From an uncultured Oscillatoriales cyanobacterium (GTDB lineage: Bacteria > Cyanobacteriota > Cyanobacteriia > Cyanobacteriales > Microcoleaceae): a stretch of 55,181 nucleotides of DNA. Made by a program: the position numbers and the translations under genes. Below are positions 1 through 9,380 of this stretch, piece by piece; position 1 is the first letter of the stretch, and every line of letters starts with the position of its first letter. Location of the stretch: contig CAITND010000003.1 of the NCBI GenBank assembly GCA_903893625.1, positions 1 through 55,181 of the forward strand, written 5' to 3'. The notes beneath the pieces were generated by a model, which was not told where the DNA came from, made no database searches, and saw only the letters and a program-made list of their open reading frames with translations.

Positions 1-209
1 GGACTTGTGAACATTGTCAAACAACCCATGACCGAGATATTAACGCTTCAATTAATATCAAAAATGAAGCCTTGCGGATTTTGTCGTTAGGAACTAGCGA
101 CACTGCCAATCTGAGGGAATGTAAGTCGTCTGGTAAAACTTCTGTTCTATCAGATGCTATCCCCGTCGAAGTTGGAAGCCCACACTTACTCGTAGAGAAG
201 TGTGGGTAG
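1..209 (+). CDS. tnpB: TnpB (IS200/IS605-type), C-terminal end only
   Basis: The reading frame opens at base 3 and stops at 207-209. It begins with a Cys-x2-Cys half of the TnpB zinc ribbon (CEHC), followed by THDRDINASINI, which carries the last RuvC aspartate, and a typical variable tail. The upstream part lies outside the window, so I cannot tell whether the gene is intact. Known role of the family: RNA-guided nuclease that helps IS200/IS605 elements persist. A perfect 9-bp hairpin overlaps its last codons and is the likely right end of the element. Confidence 0.85.
   Translation, partial: TCEHCQTTHDRDINASINIKNEALRILSLGTSDTANLRECKSSGKTSVLSDAIPVEVGSPHLLVEKCG
179..206 (+). repeat. Right-end hairpin of the tnpB element
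   Basis: CCCACACTT (179-187) pairs perfectly with AAGTGTGGG (198-206) across a 10-base loop. It overlaps the tnpB stop region, where IS200/IS605 elements carry a subterminal hairpin; by family knowledge this would also be the 3' end of the guide-RNA scaffold. Confidence 0.6.
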
Positions 210-241
210 TTCACATATAGACAACTAGAGCAATATTGAAT

Positions 242-1852
242 ATGGCTAAGATGACATTCTTTTTCCCCACAAATGTACTGAGTATATTGTGCTTCTTGAT
301 CCTCTCTCCCCCTCCCGCTCTCGCCCAAGAACGAGAACCCCAATCTCAAAACCTCAACCCGACATTAAAAGTCGGTGTAGTACAACACTTTGGAGAAAAA
401 CCCAGCGATCAACTGATTCTCAAAGTCCAACCTGGAGATCACTTAACCCTGCGATTTCCTACTCCCCAAGGAGAAAAACAAATAGATACGGAGACGGTGA
501 TCCTGAAAATCGGAGTTGAACCCCTCCCAGAACCCGAAGTCGAGGAAAGAATCGTTCTCAGTACCCACCGCAGCTATGAAAATGCTGAAGAAGATGCTCA
601 AAAATGGCGATCTCTGGGTTTGGAAGTGGAACTGGCCCAACCTGATCGCTGGCAAGTTTGGGCCAAACGCAGCGTTTATAGTACCCCCCTGTTGCGGCGC
701 TGGCTAATCGATAGTTTACAAGCTCAAGGCCATAAACTGCCTAGCTTGGAAACCCAGGTTCTCACCCAAAACCTTACCCCCTATTGGACAGCGGCAGGAT
801 ATCGTTACAACCGCAACGAACTGGAGATCACCACTTCCGGGAATCTGATTCAAGTCAGTCAAACACCCAATGATCCCGAACCTCTGGTGTATGGGGGGAG
901 TTTGCGGCTACAACCCGATGCTTACGGAACTTACACCCTCGTTAATAATGTGCCCTTAGAGACCTATTTGCGGGGTGTTGTGCCTCATGAAATTGGGGCT
1001 TGGCCCCCGGATGCCTCCATCCAAGCCCAGGCGGTTTTAGCGCGAACCTATGCGTTACGAAATCTCCGACGGTTTGAAGCAGACAATTATCATCTTTGTG
1101 CAAATACGGACTGTCAAGTCTATAAAGGATTAACGGAAGTTTATTCGAGTACGGATCAAGCGATTGATGTGACTAGAGGTTTAGTTCTGACCTACAACAA
1201 TAACTTGACAGATGCGGTGTATTTTTCCACCAGTGGGGGAGTCACGGCCAATTATAATGATATTTGGAATGGGGAACCCCGTCCTTATTTGCCAGGGGTG
1301 ATTGATGCCCCGAATAAAATTTGGGATTTATCTCAACAAAATTTAGCTTTAGAACCTAATTTTCGACGGTTTATTAACTTAAAAACCGGATTTAATGAAA
1401 CTGGAGAACTTGATTTTCGCTGGCGAGAAGAAACAACCCTAGAAGCGATTGCAGAACAACTGCGGTATTACTTGAAACGGCGCAATCTTCCTTATCCTAA
1501 TTTTAAGACAATTCAAAAGATTGAGATTGTGGAGCGATCGCCAACGGGACGGATCTTAAAAATGAAGGTAACGACGGATCAAGGAGTGTTAGAAATTTCT
1601 AAAGATGAAATCCAAAGTGCTTTTTTACCCCCGATCAGCACTTTATTTTATATTGATCCTGTTTTTAACCCCAACAAAACCCTCAAAGGTTACGTCTTTG
1701 TTGGGGGAGGGTTTGGACATGGGGTAGGCATGAGCCAAACGGGATCATATCACCTGGCTAAGTTGGGATGGTCAAGCCAGCAAATTTTAAGCTTTTACTT
1801 CCCTGGAACCCAACTTAAACCGCTTAATTCCTCGATGCAGCTAGGGAATTAA
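242..1852 (+). CDS. SpoIID/LytB domain exported protein
   Basis: About 536 residues. The first ATG is at 242, two codons after an in-frame TTG; neither has a strong ribosome site. Residues 1-29 form a signal peptide (hydrophobic core ending PPPALAQ). The SpoIID/LytB domain spans roughly residues 220-510, with AVLARTYALRN near residue 263, STSGG near 330 and the C-terminal hallmark GHGVGMSQTG near 493. The family is related to SpoIID lytic transglycosylases and amidase enhancers, so a role in envelope or peptidoglycan remodelling is likely. The residues between the signal peptide and the domain resemble the N-terminal part of other cyanobacterial SpoIID proteins. It is transcribed towards the ferredoxin pair and ends 8 bases before a shared inverted repeat. 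Confidence 0.88.
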   Translation: MAKMTFFFPTNVLSILCFLILSPPPALAQEREPQSQNLNPTLKVGVVQHFGEKPSDQLILKVQPGDHLTLRFPTPQGEKQIDTETVILKIGVEPLPEPEVEERIVLSTHRSYENAEEDAQKWRSLGLEVELAQPDRWQVWAKRSVYSTPLLRRWLIDSLQAQGHKLPSLETQVLTQNLTPYWTAAGYRYNRNELEITTSGNLIQVSQTPNDPEPLVYGGSLRLQPDAYGTYTLVNNVPLETYLRGVVPHEIGAWPPDASIQAQAVLARTYALRNLRRFEADNYHLCANTDCQVYKGLTEVYSSTDQAIDVTRGLVLTYNNNLTDAVYFSTSGGVTANYNDIWNGEPRPYLPGVIDAPNKIWDLSQQNLALEPNFRRFINLKTGFNETGELDFRWREETTLEAIAEQLRYYLKRRNLPYPNFKTIQKIEIVERSPTGRILKMKVTTDQGVLEISKDEIQSAFLPPISTLFYIDPVFNPNKTLKGYVFVGGGFGHGVGMSQTGSYHLAKLGWSSQQILSFYFPGTQLKPLNSSMQLGN

Positions 1853-1860
1853 CCGCAACT

Positions 1861-1901
1861 CAAAGTCCAACGTTGTTGGTATCCCTTAACGTTGAACTTT
1901 G
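1861..1901. terminator. Inverted repeat between SpoIID gene and first ferredoxin
   Basis: CAAAGTCCAACGTT (1861-1874) pairs 13 of 14 with AACGTTGAACTTTG (1888-1901). It sits between two converging genes and could stop transcription from both sides, though no strong T run follows. A near copy follows the second ferredoxin gene. Confidence 0.55.
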
Positions 1902-1914
1902 AATCAAAAGCTAA

Positions 1915-2262
<348 letters not shown>

Positions 2263-2352
2263 TCATGAATTTCGATAAAATTTTAAAAATCTCTTAGGCT
2301 TCACCAAAGCGTTCACTCGCCTTTGTTGACAATTGTTGGCACTGGATAGGAA

Positions 2353-2397
2353 TTCAAAGTTTAACGCTGATAATACCCATCAACGTTAAACTTTGAA
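2353..2397. terminator. Inverted repeat after the second ferredoxin
   Basis: TTCAAAGTTTAACG (2353-2366) pairs perfectly over 14 bases with CGTTAAACTTTGAA (2384-2397), starting 14 bases past the ferredoxin stop. It is a near copy of the repeat at 1861-1901, in the same place relative to its gene. Confidence 0.6.
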
Positions 2398-2411
2398 CCC
2401 AAACCCAATGA

Positions 2412-2717
<306 letters not shown>

Positions 2718-2934
2718 TTAATTTCGATAAAAACTATCAAAATCCCTTATACAAAGCAAAAGCGTTAATTAGCCTTTGTTTGCATCACAGATTTTTTTCA
2801 CCTCTCGATATTAGGAGAAAAAGCGGAAGTTGTAAAACCTTGTCAACCTAGATTTAGAATGGGATTTATTATAAATTTTTCTAATTACATCTTGATTACT
2901 TATACCTAGTTTCCCTGTCCCTAACTCTGTTATC

Positions 2935-3945
2935 ATGACCCAATCTTTATTTTTTTCTGTGAGTACGGTTTCCCCTCCTCTGCGAGTAGGTATTGTTGGC
3001 ACTGGGTATGCGGCAAAAATGCGGGCGGCTGCCTTAAGCGCGGATCAGCGATCGCAGCTTGTCGCCATTGCAGGTTATACCCCGACCTCCACCATTGCCT
3101 TTAGTCAAGAATTTGATGTTACGGTATCTGCATCCTGGGTTGATTTAGTCGAACGGCCAGATATTGATTTAGTGATAATTTGTACGGTAAATCGAGATCA
3201 TGGCAAGATTGCCCGTTACGCCTTAGAACATGGTAAGCACGTCGTTGTCGAATATCCCCTGAGTTTAGATCCCCAGGAAGCAGAATCTCTAATTACCCTG
3301 GCGCAACGTCAAAATAAACTTCTCCACGTTGAACATATTGAACTATTGGGGGGACTGCACAATGCTATTAAAGCGTCCCTTGCTGCCATTGGTCAAGTGT
3401 TCTATGTTCGTTATGTCACCCTGAACCCCCAACATCCGGCCCCTGCTAAATGGACATATCAACCCTCGTTATTTGGTTTTCCCATGACTGGGGCGTTGTC
3501 CCGTTTGCATCGGTTTATCGATTTATTGGGAACTGTAGCTAGTGTCAATTGTCAAACTCAATATTGGGATATTGAACCCGATCTCTACAAAGCCTGTTTA
3601 TGTAATGCCCAGTTAACGTTTACAAATGGCATCCTGGGAGAATCTGTTTATGGAAAAGGGGACGTATTTTGGCAGTCGGACAATACGTTTACCCTCTACG
3701 GTGAACAGGGAACGTTAATATTTACTCCCGAAAAGGGTCAACTAATTCAAAACGATACTATTCAAAATATTGAGGTAGCTTCTCGTCGGGGATTATTTGT
3801 TAAAGATACCCAAATGGTTTTGGATTATCTCTATCACGGAACTCCCCTTTATGTTACGCCAGAAGCCAGTTTATATACCCTAAAAGTTGCTGATGCGGCG
3901 CGACAGTCGAGTTTATTGGGGGAAACAGTCAAGATTGATATTTAG
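2935..3945 (+). CDS. bvdR: Biliverdin reductase (Gfo/Idh/MocA family)
   Basis: 336 residues with an N-terminal Rossmann fold (GIVGTGYAAK near residues 20-29) and a Gfo/Idh/MocA C-terminal domain. It shares with remembered cyanobacterial BvdR the stretches LLHVEHIELLGG (near 132), FGFP, YGKG, SRRGLF and PLYV, which are not general features of the superfamily. The enzyme reduces biliverdin IXalpha to bilirubin with NAD(P)H and influences phycobilin metabolism. It begins at ATG 2935, divergent from the ferredoxin pair across about 230 bases. No partner in an operon is seen; the gene downstream is decayed. The assignment rests on remembered similarity, not a search. Confidence 0.85.
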   Translation: MTQSLFFSVSTVSPPLRVGIVGTGYAAKMRAAALSADQRSQLVAIAGYTPTSTIAFSQEFDVTVSASWVDLVERPDIDLVIICTVNRDHGKIARYALEHGKHVVVEYPLSLDPQEAESLITLAQRQNKLLHVEHIELLGGLHNAIKASLAAIGQVFYVRYVTLNPQHPAPAKWTYQPSLFGFPMTGALSRLHRFIDLLGTVASVNCQTQYWDIEPDLYKACLCNAQLTFTNGILGESVYGKGDVFWQSDNTFTLYGEQGTLIFTPEKGQLIQNDTIQNIEVASRRGLFVKDTQMVLDYLYHGTPLYVTPEASLYTLKVADAARQSSLLGETVKIDI

Positions 3946-3986
3946 ACGATTTTCTGATAGTGGGTTGGGTTGATTTACAACAAAAC

Positions 3987-4073
3987 CGATCACGGATTTA
4001 AGAGGATTTCACGGATTTCGCAGATTTTAATCTGTGTTAATTTGCGTAATCCGTCTAATCCGTGATCAAGTTT
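3987..4073. repeat. Dispersed imperfect palindrome (ATCACGGATTT family)
   Basis: A block with GATCACGGATTTA on the left and TAATCCGTGATC on the right plus internal ACGGATTTC copies. A diverged member of the same family lies at 10685-10775 and runs into def. Confidence 0.6.
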
Positions 4074-4080
4074 TATGGGA

Positions 4081-4692
4081 TTAAAGCTGACGATCATTCA
4101 ACCAATTTTCTAAATCTGTTGCTTCTGAAAAATCCAGAAGTGCTTCTCCTAAATTTTCTAATTCTTCTACAGATAGGGTCTGAATTTGTTCTTGTATTTC
4201 AGGCGCGATCGCACCGAGTCGTCGAGTCACTAAGCGAGTAACAAATGACATCGCCTCCCGTTGTCGTCCTTGTTGGAGACCTTGTTGTCGTCCTTGTTGA
4301 AGTCCTTCAAGAAGACCATCTTCACGAATTTCTTGGTAAATGACAGACTCGCGCATAGTTTCCTTCCTAAATAGTTGTCTGATTAAGTTTTTTTCAAACC
4401 TCAAACCCGCGAGAACTTGAGTACAAGCGAGTAGATCGGCTTGTTGATTGGCTTCTTCAATTGTAGCAATTTGATTCGCTATTTGCTCTAGCAATGTTCG
4501 GGGTGAGTTGGTTTGAGATAATGTCGCAAATGGTAGTAAAGCGGGGACGGATAGCAATAAATCGGGGTTTTGTTCCCAGAGGCGAATCACCCGGTAACGG
4601 TGTTGGGTGTTCGTGTCTGTATACTCAGATACAAAAGCCTGTTCTGAGGCGGTTTGCTGTAAAAAGAGTACAACGGAAGTTCGGTTAAGAAA
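4081..4692 (-). pseudogene. 5'-truncated Rpn/PD-(D/E)XK transposase-like gene
   Basis: An open frame can start at GTG 4590 (169 residues), but recognisable homology continues upstream: the same frame reads VVLFLQQTASEQAF, then HRYRVIRLWEQNP, back to a TAA just above 4692. Cyanobacterial Rpn-type proteins have roughly 80-100 more residues at the N terminus, including the nuclease core, so this is the C-terminal part only. Visible are RQLFRKETMRESVIYQ, a Gln/Gly/Arg-rich linker (QQGRQQGLQQGRQ) and the C-terminal LVTRRLGAI...LEALLDF type domain. It is flanked by dispersed repeats on both sides. Intact relatives are proposed recombination-promoting nucleases; this one is probably inactive. Confidence 0.7.
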
Positions 4693-4742
4693 TTAGGTGT
4701 GAATTGTGATGATATTAATATTATCAAAAACAGGACTAATAC

Positions 4743-4807
4743 AGAAACCGGGTTTCTGAAACAATATAGATTTTCTACCCTAAATAAAGGCTAGAAACCC
4801 GGTTTCT
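4743..4807. repeat. Paired AGAAACCSGGTTTCT palindromes
   Basis: AGAAACCGGGTTTCT (4743-4757) and AGAAACCCGGTTTCT (4793-4807) are near-perfect palindromes that are also reverse complements of each other, about 35 bases apart. The same paired unit occurs at 23324-23391 and 43509-43575, always between genes. Confidence 0.75.
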
Positions 4808-4811
4808 TGGG

Positions 4812-5336
4812 TTATTTGTGTTTTTCCAGGTATTTTTGTACTCCTTTCCCCATGTCTATTAAATTGGGTTCGAGTTTTTTTCCGAGAACTTCTTCAAACA
4901 CATTAGCTAATTGACTTCTGAGAAATACAGGAATTCCATCTAGTTGATCGGGGTTTAATTCGATTTCTCCTCGTGTTTGAATCAGGGTGTGATTTTTATC
5001 CTCTAAAAAGGTATTTTTCCCGGAACAATGGAAGGCTTCTGTAAACGCTTGGGTTTTAATTTGCCAATCTAGGGTAAAGTCTTGTTGATTCCAAGTGTCG
5101 GATTCTGTCCACCGGAGTTTATCGTATTTTAATATATCTTCAAACAGTGCCGGGACATCTTCTGATGATTCCCAGTCATAAACGGTATAAACCGTATCTG
5201 CTTCGACTCGACGAGAGACTAACTTAACGCCATTTTTAGGGGGTAATAAATTAACCACCTCAATTAATCGATCTCGATAGGTACTAAAGACTAGGGGACG
5301 GGGGAAAGGAATTTTGATGTCAGTGGAAAGCTTCAT
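4812..5336 (-). CDS. Conserved hypothetical protein (START/SRPBCC-like)
   Basis: 174 residues from ATG 5336; an in-frame TTG five codons upstream is less likely. The sequence opens with MKLSTDIKIPFPRPLVFSTY and later has DWESSEDVPALFEDILKYD and a C-terminal amphipathic helix (ANVFEEVLGKKLEPNLI). This order, with an initial strand, a YRDRL helix, antiparallel strands and a long last helix, resembles the SRPBCC/START ligand-binding fold, as in DUF2505-like proteins. No catalytic motif, signal peptide or membrane segment is seen. Stands alone between a repeat pair and the FHA-cyclase. Function unknown; fold assignment is tentative. Confidence 0.6.
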   Translation of the reverse strand: MKLSTDIKIPFPRPLVFSTYRDRLIEVVNLLPPKNGVKLVSRRVEADTVYTVYDWESSEDVPALFEDILKYDKLRWTESDTWNQQDFTLDWQIKTQAFTEAFHCSGKNTFLEDKNHTLIQTRGEIELNPDQLDGIPVFLRSQLANVFEEVLGKKLEPNLIDMGKGVQKYLEKHK

Positions 5337-5472
5337 AATCAATGGGGTCAAATGGTCTTAATATTATACGCTTTACTTCTGGAGCCACCCTAAATCCGTT
5401 ATAAAATGTTAGCAATTGGGGGGTAAAATAAATCAAAATATTACAATTATTAAAATCACAGTGTCTTCTTGT

Positions 5473-6447
5473 TTATTCTTCTGATTTCAGTTCCAAAAAC
5501 TCATCTAAATTATCAAAAGTTCCCCCATAAGTAATTGTAGGAGTATCGTACCCTTTCAGATTAACTGTGTATTGTTTAAACGTTTGTTGAGGACAAGCTT
5601 GTACTAGATATTGATAAGTAGTTTCTCCGAGTGCAATATCCATGCCAATTTCTTTGGTCGAAGACTCTAAACGAAATGCGGCATTTACCGTATCTCCCAA
5701 GGCCGTATAATCAGCAGTTCCCCCACTTCCAGTATTTCCCACCATTGCATATCCGGTATTAATTCCAGCACCCACTCGCAAGGGAAAAGGTAAAGGGTAA
5801 AGATGACTTAATTCTAGGGTTACTTTATGTAATTGACTTAATGCTGTAGCAATTTTGATCATTTCTTGGGAACTCACCCCTTGGGTTCCATGAAACCAAA
5901 CCGCCATAATTGCATCCCCAATATATTTATCAACCCAACTGCCATTTTCTCGAATAATTTGTCCGGCGTGGCGAAACCAACGTCCAATTACTTCTGATAA
6001 AATCCGTTCATCTAATTGTCGGGTTAATACGGTAAAATCCCGAATATCCATCACCATTACTGATATTAAGCGACGGACAGTTAATGTGGCGGTAAAATCC
6101 TCTGATTCGGGTTCAGAAAGGTCAGTCTCCTGAGTAATATCAGGACAATAAAATTCTAATTCCGTTTGTCCAAAAACAATATGATCTTCATTATGGAGTG
6201 TGACGGGAATTGTCACCCGACGACCATTGAGAAAAGAACCATTACGACTTCCTAAATCAATTAAAAAAAACTCGCCATTTTCCATGCGTTGTAACATCGC
6301 ATGATTACGAGAAATCCATCGGTCTTTAACGACAAAGGTATTGTCTTCACTGCGACCCAATGTCCAGTAATTTTTACCCATCAGTGGCAAATAGTGATTA
6401 CCACCTTCAGTATGTAAGACTAAGTGGGGGGTTGTTTGCAACGTCAC
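5473..6447 (-). CDS. FHA domain - class III nucleotide cyclase
   Basis: 324 residues. Residues about 26-85 form an FHA domain, with LGRSEDN, ISRNHAM and SRNGSFLNG contacts for phosphothreonine. Residues about 126-300 form a class III adenylate/guanylate cyclase: VMDIRDFT (first metal Asp near 132), DKYIGDAIMAVW (Lys of the purine pocket and second metal Asp) and ALGDTVNAAFRLE (purine-pocket Asp, transition-state Asn and Arg). All catalytic positions look present, and the Lys/Asp pair favours ATP as substrate. No membrane segment, so cytoplasmic. The FHA domain suggests control by Ser/Thr phosphorylation; a zinc-ribbon PP2C phosphatase is encoded at 52843 but the link is only speculative. Confidence 0.92.
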   Translation of the reverse strand: MTLQTTPHLVLHTEGGNHYLPLMGKNYWTLGRSEDNTFVVKDRWISRNHAMLQRMENGEFFLIDLGSRNGSFLNGRRVTIPVTLHNEDHIVFGQTELEFYCPDITQETDLSEPESEDFTATLTVRRLISVMVMDIRDFTVLTRQLDERILSEVIGRWFRHAGQIIRENGSWVDKYIGDAIMAVWFHGTQGVSSQEMIKIATALSQLHKVTLELSHLYPLPFPLRVGAGINTGYAMVGNTGSGGTADYTALGDTVNAAFRLESSTKEIGMDIALGETTYQYLVQACPQQTFKQYTVNLKGYDTPTITYGGTFDNLDEFLELKSEE

Positions 6448-6567
6448 AATCAGTTGATAGAGGACATTGGAAGATTAAAGTTTTGACTTTTTGAGTGCAG
6501 GCTGTTAAAAAGCCATGCCTAACATCATAAACATTTTTCTCTCTATGCACCCTCTTTTTGGTTCTGT

Positions 6568-7296
6568 TTAAGCCAGACAAGCTGCAATCAGAAATAAACT
6601 ATCTACCAAGATTGTACTCAATACTGCACCCCCAAACGCCCACCAATGTTGTTCCTTCGATTGTAAGGGAAAAACCCCAACTCCAAATAAAAATAGGGCA
6701 AATCCGACGGCCCAACTAATCCCCCAAGGGGTACTCACAATTTGTAGCGCATTTTGAAAAATGGGTAACGCTAAGGCGGGTTCAACATTCATCAGTTGTC
6801 GCCAACTGGGAATTAATCCGGTGATATAAAAATATCCATCTGTAACGGCTGTCCCAAATAGAGAACCCAGATAAAACCAGTTTCCGATTTTTCCCCAGCC
6901 TCGATATAAACACCACACCGCGAAGGGGACACCTAAAGCTTCTACAGGTAAATGTAACAGGGGTTCCCACCGTAACCAGCCCCAATAGATAGCCCCCGTT
7001 AGCCAACTCCAACTAAATCCTAATAATAAGTCTCCCCAAATCCAAGTGGCGGGTTGTCTGAGTAATCTCCAACTGATTCCTAGCCATCCCAATGTCAGAA
7101 TTAAGGTCAGTTCTGGCCATTGTCGCACTAGAGGTGCTTGGAAAAACACAGGAACAGAGACGAGAAACACCGAGGCTAAAAACACCAGCCCAGCCTGAGA
7201 TTGCCTAACTTTGGCTAGAACCGTCTGAAGAAACCGAGAGGTAGACTGAATCGGTTGAGTTGTAGTCAAGATAGAACCTAGTGGTATGTTAAGCAA
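6568..7296 (-). CDS. DUF3120 membrane protein
   Basis: About 242 residues; the only usable start in frame is TTG at 7296, as a stop lies just upstream and no ATG follows. Several hydrophobic segments are visible (FLASVFLVSVPVFF, LILTLGWLGIS, LLLGFSWSWLTG, SWAVGFALFLFGVG, ILVDSLFLIAACLA). The central WYLGSL-type sequence GNWFYLGSLFGTAVTDGYFY and LLHLPVEALGVP match the cyanobacterial DUF3120 family, a conserved membrane protein of unknown function found across oxygenic phototrophs. It follows the FHA-cyclase on the same strand but with 120 bases between them. Confidence 0.8.
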   Translation of the reverse strand: MLNIPLGSILTTTQPIQSTSRFLQTVLAKVRQSQAGLVFLASVFLVSVPVFFQAPLVRQWPELTLILTLGWLGISWRLLRQPATWIWGDLLLGFSWSWLTGAIYWGWLRWEPLLHLPVEALGVPFAVWCLYRGWGKIGNWFYLGSLFGTAVTDGYFYITGLIPSWRQLMNVEPALALPIFQNALQIVSTPWGISWAVGFALFLFGVGVFPLQSKEQHWWAFGGAVLSTILVDSLFLIAACLA

Positions 7297-7550
7297 GATG
7301 TTTAAGATTTATTAAGTAAATTATCATATTTAATCTATCATAACAATTATCCCCCCCCAGGGGATTTGATTTCTATTTTAGCAGAACCGCCAACGCTCAA
7401 CCGCCGACGGTGGGCATCCGATTTATCAAAAAATGTTAAATATTATTGCATTGATTCATAAAAATTGAGATGGAGTTGCCTTAATCCCCTAATCTGTAGG
7501 ATAGCCAACCATGTCGCTCTCAAGCTCTGAAGTGATCATGGTAAAGTAAT

Positions 7551-7781
7551 CAAAAATTGGGTTTCACGCTCCGTCCTTCTAGGATGGCTTCGTACTAAGA
7601 TCTAGAGGCAAAACTCAAAACCCAAGATTTTTTAGGGAGTCGCCGGAAGGCATTCGGAGACTTAAAACGGACGTGGAGAGAATATAAGACCTATTTTTTT
7701 AGGCAGTTCTTGATACGTCAACCCACCGAAAGGCTTTGCCTGGTAGGAATCCACTTGCCTTTAGGTAGTGGAGGATGTCAA
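7551..7781 (+). mobile_element. Decayed IS200/IS605-type TnpB element remnant
   Basis: The left end reads CAAAAATTGGGTTT then CCGTCCTTCTAGGATGG (7571-7587), closely matching the left end of the intact element at 40196-41666 read on its own strand (CAAAAAAAATGGGTTT, CCGTCCTTCTAGGACGG). Around 7650-7690 a tnpB C-terminal trace is readable as HSET-stop-N then RGENIRP, matching HAEIQACGEDVR of the intact gene. The right end has a hairpin (CCACTTGCC 7751-7759 with GGTAGTGG 7764-7771) and GTCAA, as in the intact elements. The remnant fills the leader of cpcG, ending 48 bases before its start. Confidence 0.72.
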
Positions 7782-7829
7782 CAGAAGATAACAAACGACC
7801 TTGAGTTCGAGATTTAAGGAGATATTAAG

Positions 7830-8591
7830 GTGGCGCTTCCTTTATTAAGCTATGGCCCGACCAGCCGCAATGTTCGCGTAGCTGGCTTTGAAGTATCCGG
7901 TGATGAACAACCCAGAATTTTCACGGCTGAAAATATGCCCTCTGGTACTGAGTGGAATGACATCATTTGGGCTGCTTATCGCCAAATTTACAGCGAACAT
8001 CAAATGCTCAAAAGCAACGTTCAAACTTGCTTAGAGTCTCAACTTAAGTTTGGTCAAATTAATGTGCGGGACTTTATTCGGGGTTTAGCGACTTCCGATC
8101 CCTTCCTGTCTCGTAATTACCAAACCAATAGCAACTACCGTTTTGCCGAGATGTGTGTCCAACGCATCCTGGGACGGGACGTTTATAGTGAGCGTGAAAA
8201 GATTGCATGGTCTATCGTCGTTGCTAACAAAGGCCCCAAAGGCTTTATTGATGAGTTACTTGATAGCGAGGAATACCTGGATAACTTCGGGTATGATACG
8301 GTTCCTTACCAACGCCGTCGGGTGCTGCTTCAGCGCAATGAAGGGGAAGTTCCTTTTAATCTCAGAACACCTCGCTATAACGAATACCACCGTAACCAGC
8401 TTGGTTTCCCTCAAATCGTCTGGCAAAACGAGGTTCGTCGCTTTATTCCTCAAGAAAAACAAGCCAAAGCTGGCGATCCGTCAAATTTCTTGGGTTTAGC
8501 ACGGGCCGTTTCTCCTGTGATTAATCCCACAACTCGCGTTGCGTTGGGCGATATCAATATTGATACAATGGTTCCCTACCGCAAACGCTAA
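7830..8591 (+). CDS. cpcG: Phycobilisome rod-core linker CpcG
   Basis: 253 residues from GTG 7830, with AAGGAGAT at 7816-7823 as ribosome site. The N-terminal MALPLLSY and the linker domain (about residues 15-160, with [37 protein letters not shown]) match CpcG, which attaches phycocyanin rods to the allophycocyanin core on the thylakoid surface. The C terminus is polar (DTMVPYRKR) and lacks the hydrophobic tail of CpcL, so it is the core-attaching CpcG1 type. It is not next to the cpcBA operon; it is solitary and its upstream region is a degraded mobile element, so its promoter may lie inside or upstream of that remnant. Confidence 0.95.
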   Translation: MALPLLSYGPTSRNVRVAGFEVSGDEQPRIFTAENMPSGTEWNDIIWAAYRQIYSEHQMLKSNVQTCLESQLKFGQINVRDFIRGLATSDPFLSRNYQTNSNYRFAEMCVQRILGRDVYSEREKIAWSIVVANKGPKGFIDELLDSEEYLDNFGYDTVPYQRRRVLLQRNEGEVPFNLRTPRYNEYHRNQLGFPQIVWQNEVRRFIPQEKQAKAGDPSNFLGLARAVSPVINPTTRVALGDINIDTMVPYRKR

Positions 8592-8615
8592 TATTGGCGA
8601 TCGCAAGGCGAGCTA

Positions 8616-8653
8616 ATTTTCAACAAAAACGTTATTAAAATAGCGTTGAAAAT
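8616..8653 (+). terminator. Hairpin after cpcG
   Basis: ATTTTCAAC (8616-8624) pairs perfectly with GTTGAAAAT (8645-8653), 25 bases past the cpcG stop. The loop is long and no T tract follows, so it may stabilise the mRNA end rather than act as a classical terminator. Confidence 0.4.
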
Positions 8654-8664
8654 GGTGATCAGTT

Positions 8665-8736
8665 GTAGGGGCGAGGGATTCGGATAGGGAGTGATGAGCA
8701 TACCCATCATTCAATAACCGAATACTTCGCCCCTAC
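8665..8736. repeat. GTAGGGGCG dispersed inverted repeat
   Basis: GTAGGGGCG (8665-8673) is mirrored by CGCCCCTAC (8728-8736), with further pairing of ATTCGG and CCGAAT inside. GTAGGGGCG motifs also occur at 21113 and near 48527. Confidence 0.6.
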
Positions 8737-8755
8737 CTGTTATCGATGAATTCAA

Positions 8756-9352
8756 CTACAGAAATGAACGAATAACACCGTTTAAAGTCAAGTTTAATGG
8801 TGTTCCTAATGCTTTGAATTTCCATTGTCCGTTTTCTTGAGCTAGTTCTCCCAGTAACATAGAAATTTGACCTGAGTAAGCGGGTTCACCGGAGAGGCTG
8901 TAACGTGCAATTTCTTTACCCTTCGCATCAATTGCTCGCACAAAGGCATTATTAACCATTCCAAAGTGTTGTTCGCGTTCTTTTCCGTGATAAATATTAA
9001 CGCCTAAAATAATTCGATCATAGGCTTGGGGAAGATTTTTGAAATCAATAATAATGCTTTCATCATCTCCTGATCCTTGTCCTGTTAGATTATCTCCTGA
9101 ATGAATAACGGTATTATTTTTTGTGGCTAAATGCCCAAAATAAACAACATCTTCTTGCTGATTTTTTAATTTTCCTTGAGGATCTAATAACAAGGCAAAT
9201 CCATCTAAATCAAAATCGGCATTTCCGCTTAATAATCCTCCAAAAAGTCCTTTTTTAGCCACGTCCCATCCTAATCCCATCACCAATCTTGATAGGTCAT
9301 ATTCACTTTTATCAAGAATGATGCTTTGTCCTTTCTTTAAATTAATAGTCAT
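8756..9352 (-). CDS. TerD family protein (divergent copy)
   Basis: 198 residues from ATG 9352, preceded by GAGGA eight bases upstream; an in-frame TTG at 9367 is less likely. TerD-family features: MTINLKKGQSI start, GLGWDV, DFDLDGFAL, the calcium-binding loop GQGSGDDESI and HFGMVNNAFVRAID. It is more diverged than its two neighbours, with an extra KGLFGGLLSG insertion after GWDV, and is the last gene of a three-gene run on the minus strand. The family binds Ca2+ and is associated with tellurite, phage and stress resistance; the real substrate is unknown. Confidence 0.88.
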   Translation of the reverse strand: MTINLKKGQSIILDKSEYDLSRLVMGLGWDVAKKGLFGGLLSGNADFDLDGFALLLDPQGKLKNQQEDVVYFGHLATKNNTVIHSGDNLTGQGSGDDESIIIDFKNLPQAYDRIILGVNIYHGKEREQHFGMVNNAFVRAIDAKGKEIARYSLSGEPAYSGQISMLLGELAQENGQWKFKALGTPLNLTLNGVIRSFL

Positions 9353-9380
9353 GGTTGAAATCCTCAAAAAGAAATTAAAA

